Assembly (NCBI GenBank): GCA_029012165.1
Contig: JAQXLO010000190.1
Span: 1-18,504, forward strand
Length of the DNA stretch: 18,504 nt
Source: Oscillospiraceae bacterium
GTDB lineage: Bacteria; Bacillota; Clostridia; Oscillospirales; Acutalibacteraceae
Direction: 5' to 3'
This document shows positions 12,604-18,504 of the stretch, piece after piece. Position 1 is the stretch's first letter. The number at the start of each line of letters is the position of its first letter. Below the pieces are notes generated by a model. That model ran no database searches. It was given only the letters and a program-made list of their open reading frames with translations, and was not told the DNA's origin. A program made the translations under genes and the position numbers.

Positions 12604-14997
12604 TTAAGCGTTCCAGATATTCTTTGCGTATTCGTTCACGGCACGGTCGGCGGAGAAGCGGCCTGCGCCGGAAATATTCATCAGGGACATCTGTGCCCAC
12701 TTGTCCGCATCGGCGTACAGCTCCACGGCACGGCTCTGGGTGCGGCGGTAGTCCTCAAAGTCCGCCAGCACCATATACGGGTCGTGGTGGGTGATGGATT
12801 GCCCGATCTCGGGGAACATCTTGCCGCCGATGCCGCCGTTGATGAAATCGACTACACGGCGAATCTCTGCGTTGTTGCGGTAAAACTCCGACGGATTGTA
12901 GCCGGCGTGGCGCAGGTTCTGCACCTCGGTGTCGTTCATGCCGAAGATGAGGATGTTGTCCTTGCCGACGGCGTCAAAGATCTCCACATTGGCGCCGTCC
13001 ATGGTGCCGAGGGTAACGGCACCGTTGATCATCAGCTTCATGTTGCCCGTGCCGCTGGCTTCCGTGCCGGCGAGGGAGATCTGTTCGCTGATGTCGGCGG
13101 CGGGCATCAGACGCTCCGCCATGGTGACATTGTAGTCCTCCACGAAGATCACCTTCAGTCTGCCCTTGACATCGGGGTCGTTGTTGACCAGATCCGCCAG
13201 TGCGCAAATGAAGCTGATGATCTTCTTGGCCAAAAAGTAGCCGGACGCCGCCTTGGCGGCAAAGATATAGGTGTGCGGCGTATAGTCGCCGTTGGGATTG
13301 TCCTTGATCTCCAAATAGCGGGAGAGGATCTGGAAAGCGTTCAGGTGCTGCCGCTTGTACTCGTGCAGACGCTTGACCTGCACGTCAAAGACGGAGTCCG
13401 GGTCGAGCCGGATGCCCGTTGTCTTTTCGATGCGGCGGGCGAACTGCGCCTTGTTGTCCCGTTTGATCCTGCGCAGTTTTTCCAGCACGTCCTTGTCGTC
13501 CTTGAAAGCACGCAGGCGAAGCAGTTCGTCGCCGTCCAGAACGAATTTGTCGCCGATCAGCTCGGTCAGCAACGCCGTCAGCGCCGGATTGGACTGGCAC
13601 AGCCAGCGGCGGTAAGCGATGCCGTTGGTGACATTTTTGAATTTATCGGGCGTCACGGTGTAGAAGTCGTGGAACACCGTGTTTTTGAGGATCTCACTGT
13701 GCAGTGCGGACACACCGTTAACGCTGTGGCAGGTCGCCACGCACAGGTTTGCCATGCGCACTGCGCCGCCGGAGATGATCGCCATGCGCTCCACCTTGCC
13801 CGCATCGCCCGTAATGGACCAGATCAGGGAGCGGTAACGGTTGTCGATCTCCTTGATGATCTGGTAAATACGCGGCAGCAGGCGGCTGACCAGCTCCTCC
13901 GACCAGCACTCCAGCGCCTCCTTCATGACCGTGTGGTTGGTGTAGGCAAAGGTCTTGGTGACGATCTTCCACGCATCGTCCCAGCCGTAGCCGCACTCAT
14001 CCAAAAGGATGCGCATCAGCTCCGGGATGGCCATGGTGGGGTGGGTGTCGTTGATGTGGATGGCCACCTCATCGGCAAAGTTGTCGATGGAGCCGAAGCG
14101 GCGCAGATGCCGCTGAACGATATCCTGCATGGAAGCGGAAACGAGGAAATACTGCTGGCGAAGCCGCAGACTCTTGCCCTCGGGGTGGTTGTCCGATGGG
14201 TAGAGGATCTTGCTGATGACCTCCGCCATGGCGTTTTCCTCCATGGCACGCATATAGTCGCCCTGATTGAACTTTTCCATGTCGATGCCGGGGGACTCGG
14301 CACGCCACAGCCGCAGAACGCTGATGCCCTTGCCATCCTTGCCGGCCACATACAGATCATAGGGAACGGCGTTGACCTGCTTGGCATTTTCGATGGTGAT
14401 AGAGTGGTACTGGTTGTCCCAGCTTTCGTGCACCCTGCCCTCAAAGGTCACGGGGAACATACTGTGATCCCGCTTTTCCAGCCAGATCTCCCCGCCGGGC
14501 AGCCAGAAGTCGGGCAGCTCCGTCTGCCAGCCGTCCACCAGCTTCTGCTTGAAGATGCCGTATTCGTACAAAATAGAGTACCCTGTCGCATGGTAGCCCT
14601 GCGTTGCCAAACCGTCCAGGTAGCACGCCGCCAGTCTGCCGAGACCGCCGTTGCCCAAACCTGCATCCGGCTCGCAGTCGTAGAGCTTTTCGAGATGGAC
14701 GCCGTAGTCCTTCAGCGCCTTTTGAAACACGTCCGTCAGGTTCAGGTTATACAGTGTATTTTTCAGCGATCTGCCCATGAGGAACTCCATGCACAGATAC
14801 ACGATTTTTTTCTTTCCTGCTTTGTCGCAGTCCTCCACGAATTCCTTGCGTCCCTCGATGAGCTTCTCCTTGAGGATCAGCGCCAGCGCACGGTAATACT
14901 GTTCGTCGGACGCATCCTTGGGGGAAACGCCCATGTAGTGGGACAGCTTGGCTTCGATGGCTTCTTTCGCCTGTTTCTTGGTCATTGCGTAATCCAT
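12604..14997 (-). CDS. glgP: Glycogen/maltodextrin phosphorylase
   Basis: 797 residues, the typical length for bacterial GT35 phosphorylases. It uses phosphate to release glucose-1-phosphate from the non-reducing ends of alpha-1,4-glucans. Clear family motifs include CMEFLMGRSL, DAGLGNGGLGRLAACYLDG, HINDTHPTMAIPEL, and the PLP site EASGTGNMKLMINGA with Schiff-base Lys654. The ATG at 14997 has GGAGG 6 nt upstream. It heads a minus-strand operon (CPBP, tadA, padR) and is divergent from nudF. An open frame of similar length on the opposite strand is only a codon-bias shadow. With malQ it gives intracellular glucan breakdown. Confidence 0.97.
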   Translation of the reverse strand: MDYAMTKKQAKEAIEAKLSHYMGVSPKDASDEQYYRALALILKEKLIEGRKEFVEDCDKAGKKKIVYLCMEFLMGRSLKNTLYNLNLTDVFQKALKDYGVHLEKLYDCEPDAGLGNGGLGRLAACYLDGLATQGYHATGYSILYEYGIFKQKLVDGWQTELPDFWLPGGEIWLEKRDHSMFPVTFEGRVHESWDNQYHSITIENAKQVNAVPYDLYVAGKDGKGISVLRLWRAESPGIDMEKFNQGDYMRAMEENAMAEVISKILYPSDNHPEGKSLRLRQQYFLVSASMQDIVQRHLRRFGSIDNFADEVAIHINDTHPTMAIPELMRILLDECGYGWDDAWKIVTKTFAYTNHTVMKEALECWSEELVSRLLPRIYQIIKEIDNRYRSLIWSITGDAGKVERMAIISGGAVRMANLCVATCHSVNGVSALHSEILKNTVFHDFYTVTPDKFKNVTNGIAYRRWLCQSNPALTALLTELIGDKFVLDGDELLRLRAFKDDKDVLEKLRRIKRDNKAQFARRIEKTTGIRLDPDSVFDVQVKRLHEYKRQHLNAFQILSRYLEIKDNPNGDYTPHTYIFAAKAASGYFLAKKIISFICALADLVNNDPDVKGRLKVIFVEDYNVTMAERLMPAADISEQISLAGTEASGTGNMKLMINGAVTLGTMDGANVEIFDAVGKDNILIFGMNDTEVQNLRHAGYNPSEFYRNNAEIRRVVDFINGGIGGKMFPEIGQSITHHDPYMVLADFEDYRRTQSRAVELYADADKWAQMSLMNISGAGRFSADRAVNEYAKNIWNA

Positions 14998-15028
14998 CAG
15001 TAACCTCCGTATACAATTCTACATTGTA

Positions 15029-15058
15029 ATTATAGCACAAAAGGCATACCATGTGCAA
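15029..15058 (-). promoter_or_regulatory. Promoter of the glgP operon
   Basis: Minus-strand -35-like TTGCAC (15053-15058), 18-bp spacer, and extended -10 TGCTATAAT (core 15029-15034). The extended TG motif can compensate for the poor -35. Confidence 0.75.
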
Positions 15059-15120
15059 GACATTTGGATATGCAACTTACGCCTTTTGAGGAAATAATTT
15101 TGTGCATTTTGCCAAATTTG

Positions 15121-15150
15121 TTGACAAAACTGTACATTTCATTGTAAAAT
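15121..15150 (+). promoter_or_regulatory. Promoter of the nudF-maf-cysK operon
   Basis: Perfect -35 TTGACA (15121-15126), 18-bp spacer, -10 TAAAAT (15145-15150). AGGAGG at 15171-15176 follows, 6 nt before the ATG at 15183. It is divergent from the glgP promoter. Confidence 0.8.
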
Positions 15151-15182
15151 GACTATTTGGAAAACTGTGCAGGAGGCAAAGT

Positions 15183-15734
15183 ATGGAACTTTTTGAAAAA
15201 ACATTAAAACAGGAATACAAGTACGAGGGCAAAATTCTCAACCTGCGTGTGGATAAGGCCGAGCTGCCCAACGGCAGGGAGTGCACCCGGGAGGTCGTGG
15301 AGCACAACGGCGGCGTGACCATCGCCGCCCTGACGGACGAGAACGAGCTGCTGTTTGTGCGGCAGTTCCGCTACCCCTACGGCGAGGTGGTTCTGGAGCT
15401 TCCGGCGGGCAAGCTGGAAAAGGGCGAGGATCCCTTTACCGCCGGGGTGCGGGAGCTGGAGGAGGAGACCGGCGCCGTCGCTTCCAAATATATCGACTTA
15501 GGCAAGTTTTATCCCTCCCCCGGTTACTGCGGCGAGGTGATCCACCTCTACGGTGCGACGGGGCTTTCCTTCACACACCAGAATCTGGATGCGGACGAAT
15601 TTCTGAACGTGGAAAAAATTCCTCTGTCCAAAGCGGTGGAAATGGTGCTCAATAACGAGATCCCCGACGGCAAGACCCAGGCGGCTGTTTTGAAATTTCA
15701 GATGCGCAAGTGGTACGAGGAGGAAGCGCAATGA
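15183..15734 (+). CDS. nudF: NUDIX hydrolase, ADP-ribose pyrophosphatase type
   Basis: 183 residues, normal for ADP-ribose pyrophosphatases of the NudF/YqkG type, which split ADP-ribose into AMP and ribose-5-phosphate. The Nudix box G-x5-E-x7-REL-x-EE-x-G is complete at 76-98 (Gly76, Glu82, Arg90-Glu91, Glu94-Glu95, Gly97). The upstream ELPAGK and downstream PSPGYCGE..HLY are typical of this subgroup, and the N-terminal strand region (EYKYEGKILNLRVD) matches. It acts in the cytoplasm on Mg2+-bound substrates. Its stop overlaps the maf start as ATGA, so two nucleotide clean-up enzymes are coupled. Confidence 0.9.
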   Translation: MELFEKTLKQEYKYEGKILNLRVDKAELPNGRECTREVVEHNGGVTIAALTDENELLFVRQFRYPYGEVVLELPAGKLEKGEDPFTAGVRELEEETGAVASKYIDLGKFYPSPGYCGEVIHLYGATGLSFTHQNLDADEFLNVEKIPLSKAVEMVLNNEIPDGKTQAAVLKFQMRKWYEEEAQ

Positions 15735-16288
15735 GCCTCGTTCTCGCCTCGGCCTCCCCACGGCGGCGGGAACTGATGCAGACGGCGGGGCTGCGCTTCA
15801 CCGTGCACGTTTCCAAAGCCGAGGAGCACATCGAGCCCGGCACCGCTGCGACGGATGCCGTACAGCAGTTAGCCCGGCAAAAAGCGGCGGCCGTAGCGGC
15901 GGAATGTCCCGATGATTTGGTCATCGGCGCCGACACGGTGGTCGTTTGTGACGGGCGCATTCTCGGAAAGCCTGCCGATACCGAGGATGCCTTTCGTATG
16001 CTGCGTATGCTCTCGGGAAAGACACACTGCGTCTATACCGGCGTCTGTCTTGTGCAGAACGGACAGAGCGAAACCTTTTGCGAAAAGACGCAGGTCACCT
16101 TCTATCCCCTGTCCGACGAGGAGATAAATGCCTACATCGCCACGGGAGAACCCATGGACAAGGCCGGCGCCTACGGCATTCAGGGCAGAGGCTGTACGCT
16201 GGTGCAGTCCATCTGCGGCGACTACTGCAACGTGGTCGGTTTGCCGGTGGCGGCGCTTTGTCGAAAACTGCGGGAGTACATATACTGA
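15731..16288 (+). CDS. maf: Maf-family nucleotide pyrophosphatase
   Basis: 185 residues, a usual Maf length. Family hallmarks are the substrate-binding SASPRRREL (7-15) and GADTVV (66-71) with catalytic Asp68. Later residues MDKAGAYGIQGRG and GDYCNVVGLPV are also characteristic. Maf proteins hydrolyse dTTP, UTP and modified nucleotides to monophosphates and can influence division when overproduced. The ATG at 15731 is chosen over a GTG at 15710 because GAGGAGG lies 7 nt upstream and the ATGA overlap with nudF is typical of coupling. cysK follows after 36 nt with no terminator between. Confidence 0.93.
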   Translation: MSLVLASASPRRRELMQTAGLRFTVHVSKAEEHIEPGTAATDAVQQLARQKAAAVAAECPDDLVIGADTVVVCDGRILGKPADTEDAFRMLRMLSGKTHCVYTGVCLVQNGQSETFCEKTQVTFYPLSDEEINAYIATGEPMDKAGAYGIQGRGCTLVQSICGDYCNVVGLPVAALCRKLREYIY

Positions 16289-16324
16289 TAAAGGACAGAA
16301 ACTAACGGAAAGGTTGATATAGAT

Positions 16325-17251
16325 ATGATTTGCAATACGGTACTCGATGCCATGGGCTGCACACCGCTGATCCGCCTGCATCGCATGGCGGATCCCGACA
16401 GTGCGGAGATTCTGGTCAAGTACGAGGGACTGAATGTGGGCGGCTCCATCAAGACCCGCACGGCATTCAATATGATCCTGGATGCCGAGGAGAAAGGCAT
16501 CATTCATAAGGATACCATTATCGTGGAACCTACCAGCGGCAATCAGGGCATCGGACTTGCCCTTGTGGGTGCCGTGCGTGGGTACAGAACGATTATTATT
16601 ATGCCCGATTCCGTCAGCGAAGAACGTCGATTGCTGGTGGAACACTACGGTGCACAGGTGCATTTGGTGCATGATGCCGGCAACATCGGCGACTGCATTG
16701 CCGAATGCGTTCTTGTTGCCCGCCGCATGGCGCAGGAGGACGAGCGGGTGTTTATCCCTCAGCAGTTCGAGAACCCCGCCAACCCCAAAGCGCACCGTCA
16801 CCGCACCGCTATGGAGATCATGGAGCAGGCGGCGAAGCCCATCCACGGCTTCTGCTCGGGCATCGGCACAGGCGGCACCATCACCGGCATCGGCGAAGTG
16901 CTCAAGGCACAGAATCCAGACATCGTGATCTGGGCTGTGGAGCCGGAAAACGCCGCCATTCTCGCCGGCGGCACCATCGGCACCCATTTGCAGATGGGCA
17001 TCGGTGACGGGCTGATCCCCGACATTCTCAACCGGGAAATTTACGAGGACATCTGCGTCATCTCCGACGAAGAAGCTATACAGACCGCCAAAGACCTTGC
17101 CCGGCTGGAGGGGCTGATGTGCGGCATCTCCAGCGGCACCAATGTGGCCGCCGCAAAAAAGCTGGCAAAAAAACTCGGCAAGGGCAAAACGGTCGTCACC
17201 GTCCTGCCCGACACCGCAGAACGGTACTTCAGCACCCCGCTGTTCGCATAA
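16325..17251 (+). CDS. cysK: Cysteine synthase (O-acetylserine sulfhydrylase)
   Basis: 308 residues, matching CysK length. It is a PLP enzyme of fold type II that replaces the acetyl group of O-acetylserine with sulfide. Visible features: MGCTPLIRL near the start, PLP Lys43 in VGGSIKTRTA, the substrate loop PTSGNQG (69-75), the phosphate-binding GIGTGGTITG (about 181-190), and GISSGTN near the end. Two departures from the textbook form: the residue after the Lys is Thr where KDR is usual, and Gln replaces Thr in SGNTG. These may be a clade trait or signal another beta-replacement substrate. A ribosome site (GGAAAGG) lies about 11 nt upstream. A serine acetyltransferase gene is not visible. 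Confidence 0.85.
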   Translation: MICNTVLDAMGCTPLIRLHRMADPDSAEILVKYEGLNVGGSIKTRTAFNMILDAEEKGIIHKDTIIVEPTSGNQGIGLALVGAVRGYRTIIIMPDSVSEERRLLVEHYGAQVHLVHDAGNIGDCIAECVLVARRMAQEDERVFIPQQFENPANPKAHRHRTAMEIMEQAAKPIHGFCSGIGTGGTITGIGEVLKAQNPDIVIWAVEPENAAILAGGTIGTHLQMGIGDGLIPDILNREIYEDICVISDEEAIQTAKDLARLEGLMCGISSGTNVAAAKKLAKKLGKGKTVVTVLPDTAERYFSTPLFA

Positions 17252-17256
17252 TCTAT

Positions 17257-17286
17257 AACGGGCAGGAGCCGATGCTCCTGCCCGTT
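17257..17286. terminator. Terminator between cysK and the convergent FAD oxidoreductase
   Basis: AACGGGCAGGAGC (17257-17269) pairs perfectly with GCTCCTGCCCGTT (17274-17286) around the loop CGAT. A T-rich tail follows on the plus strand (CGTATTTGTTGTTT). The minus side is less T-rich but the hairpin can serve both. Confidence 0.85.
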
Positions 17287-17298
17287 CGTATTTGTTGT

Positions 17299-18504
17299 TT
17301 ATTCCCTGTCCACGGCGACGTTCTTTTTGCCCTCGGTTTTCTTGTACAGTGCGCCGGTGGGGCAGACCTCGGCACATTTGCCGCAGCCGTTGCAGATGCT
17401 TTCACCCAGCGGCAGATGGAACGCTGCGCCCACCTCCGTGGTAAAGCCTCTGCCCAAAAGACCGATGGCGGAGAGGTTTTCCAGCGCATCACACGCACGC
17501 ACGCACAATCCGCACAGGATGCACTTGTTGCCGTCCCGCAAAATTACCGCATGGGAGTTGTCCTTGCTGCGGACATTCTTTTCGCCGGCATAGGGTGCAG
17601 GGTCGGCGTCATACTGCCGTGCATAGCGGATCAGCTTGCACTGCGCATAGTCGAGACAGCCGCACTCGAGACAGCGGGAAGCTTCCTTGCGGGCAGTCTC
17701 CTCGTCAAAGCCCAGCGCCATTTCGTTGAAGTTTGTCTTGCGCACCTCGGGCGCAACCACAGGCATTTTCGCCCTCGATTGCTTCGGGCGGTCGGCAAGC
17801 ATATCCGCTGTCACAGTCTTTTCGCAGACGTAGGGTTTCTTGTAGGCGATCTCGATGCCGTGGAGATAAGCGTCAATAATATCAGCCGCTTTGCGGGCTT
17901 CTCCCACGGCGGCGATGGCGATATCTGCGCCCTTGTTGCTCACGTCACCGACAGCAAACACGCCGTCCAAATTCGTCTTAAAGGTTGCCGTGTCCGCCTG
18001 TACGGTTCCTCTCTGGGTCATCTCGATGCCGTCCAGACCGGCGACATCGGTTTTTTGCCCGATTGCCATAATGACGCTGTCCACGGCGATATTCTCAAAC
18101 TTGCCCTCGATGGGCACAGGCTTCCTGCGGCCGGAAGCGTCCGGCTCGCCCAGCTCCATGCACTGCAGGCGGATGGACTGCACACGACCATCGCCGCAGA
18201 TTTCATCGGGGTTGGTGAGGAACTTGAACTGTACGCCCTCCTCCATCGCCTCCTCGATTTCGACCTGCTCTGCGGGCATCTCGTCCCGGGTGCGGCGGTA
18301 AATCACAGACACATTCTCTGCGCCCAGACGAACCGCTGTGCGGCAGGCATCCATTGCCGTGTTGCCGCCGCCGCAGATGGCGACGTTTTTGCCGATGGCA
18401 GGTGCATTGCCCAGCGCCGTTTCCCGCAAAAAGTCGATGCCGCCGTACACGCCCGGCAGATCCTCTCCCGCCACACGCATTTTACTGCTGACCCATGCGC
18501 CCGT
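17299..18504 (-). CDS. GltD-like FAD/NAD(P) oxidoreductase with C-terminal 4Fe-4S clusters, partial
   Basis: The 3' 401 codons of a gene that runs off the right edge; the N-terminal FAD-binding half is outside. Visible residues start TGAWVSSKMRVAGEDLPG, the region just after the first nucleotide-binding fold. The NAD(P) site AICGGGNTAMDA is at about 42-53 and the second FAD motif GVFAVGDVSN at about 181-190. Past residue 275 come a Cys cluster (CLECGCLDYAQC) and two ferredoxin-type motifs, CILCGLCVRAC (about 328-338) and CNGCGKCAEVCP (about 371-382). The latter resemble the iron-sulfur domain of NADH dehydrogenase/hydrogenase subunits. Such proteins pass electrons between NAD(P)H and ferredoxin-linked partners in anaerobes. 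The exact partner (formate dehydrogenase, hydrogenase or glutamate synthase) cannot be seen. Confidence 0.85.
   Translation of the reverse strand, partial: TGAWVSSKMRVAGEDLPGVYGGIDFLRETALGNAPAIGKNVAICGGGNTAMDACRTAVRLGAENVSVIYRRTRDEMPAEQVEIEEAMEEGVQFKFLTNPDEICGDGRVQSIRLQCMELGEPDASGRRKPVPIEGKFENIAVDSVIMAIGQKTDVAGLDGIEMTQRGTVQADTATFKTNLDGVFAVGDVSNKGADIAIAAVGEARKAADIIDAYLHGIEIAYKKPYVCEKTVTADMLADRPKQSRAKMPVVAPEVRKTNFNEMALGFDEETARKEASRCLECGCLDYAQCKLIRYARQYDADPAPYAGEKNVRSKDNSHAVILRDGNKCILCGLCVRACDALENLSAIGLLGRGFTTEVGAAFHLPLGESICNGCGKCAEVCPTGALYKKTEGKKNVAVDRE

Noticed and set aside
12589..15003. 804-codon open frame on the plus strand opposite glgP
   Set aside because: It mirrors the phosphorylase gene almost exactly; the glgP frame has all family motifs and a good start site, so this is a GC-bias shadow.
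15869..17377. 502-codon open frame on the minus strand opposite maf and cysK
   Set aside because: It runs through two well-supported genes and the terminator at 17257-17286; no start site or family motif.
1..18504. CRISPR array, prophage or defence island
   Set aside because: No regularly spaced direct repeats, cas genes, phage structural genes or restriction/toxin genes are visible; the genes are mainly housekeeping and carbohydrate functions.

Overview
This window looks like a chromosome segment of an anaerobic, fairly GC-rich member of the Clostridia, most likely of the Ruminococcaceae/Oscillospiraceae type. The reasons are strong AGGAGG-type ribosome binding sites, sigma-A promoters with 17-18 bp spacers, some GTG and TTG starts, Firmicutes-style gene sets (a small Cys-rich DUF6472-like protein, TrmB, YbaK, MalQ/GlgP) and a flavin/iron-sulfur oxidoreductase of anaerobic type. 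I see no tRNA, rRNA, CRISPR array, phage gene or transposase.

Layout. Bases 1-95 hold the start of an MgtC-like membrane protein (minus) with its own promoter. Bases 222-3969 are a minus-strand block read from a promoter at 3964: trmB - ybaK - DUF6472-like - pepD, linked by ATGA overlaps or a short gap. A dispersed repeat (948-1184) follows, then a cyclase-family hydrolase with a clear terminator. From a divergent promoter at 4006 a plus-strand operon encodes a family 2 glycosyltransferase, a polysaccharide flippase and a lipoprotein, probably a small cell-surface glycan export unit. A highly structured gene-free stretch (7160-7440) precedes malQ.

A bidirectional terminator (8957-9002) separates malQ from a minus-strand polysaccharide deacetylase-like gene. 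The second repeat copy (10343-10576) sits directly upstream of that gene. Next comes a three-tier hairpin (10579-10690), then a minus-strand operon glgP - CPBP protease - tadA - padR read from a promoter at 15029. Divergent from it, nudF - maf - cysK run on the plus strand from a promoter at 15121. A perfect 13-bp hairpin ends cysK. The window closes inside a minus-strand GltD-like FAD protein with C-terminal 4Fe-4S clusters.

How genes work together: malQ and glgP form a glycogen/maltodextrin breakdown pair (glucan rearrangement, then release of glucose-1-phosphate). The other genes are mostly housekeeping functions in tRNA modification and proofreading, nucleotide clean-up, peptide turnover and cysteine synthesis. 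The most unusual parts are non-coding. One is a pair of ~230-bp repeats, roughly 90% identical, with 20-bp imperfect terminal inverted repeats and conserved internal hairpins, including one compensated base-pair change. The other is the structured intergenic region before malQ, which may be an unrecognised RNA.
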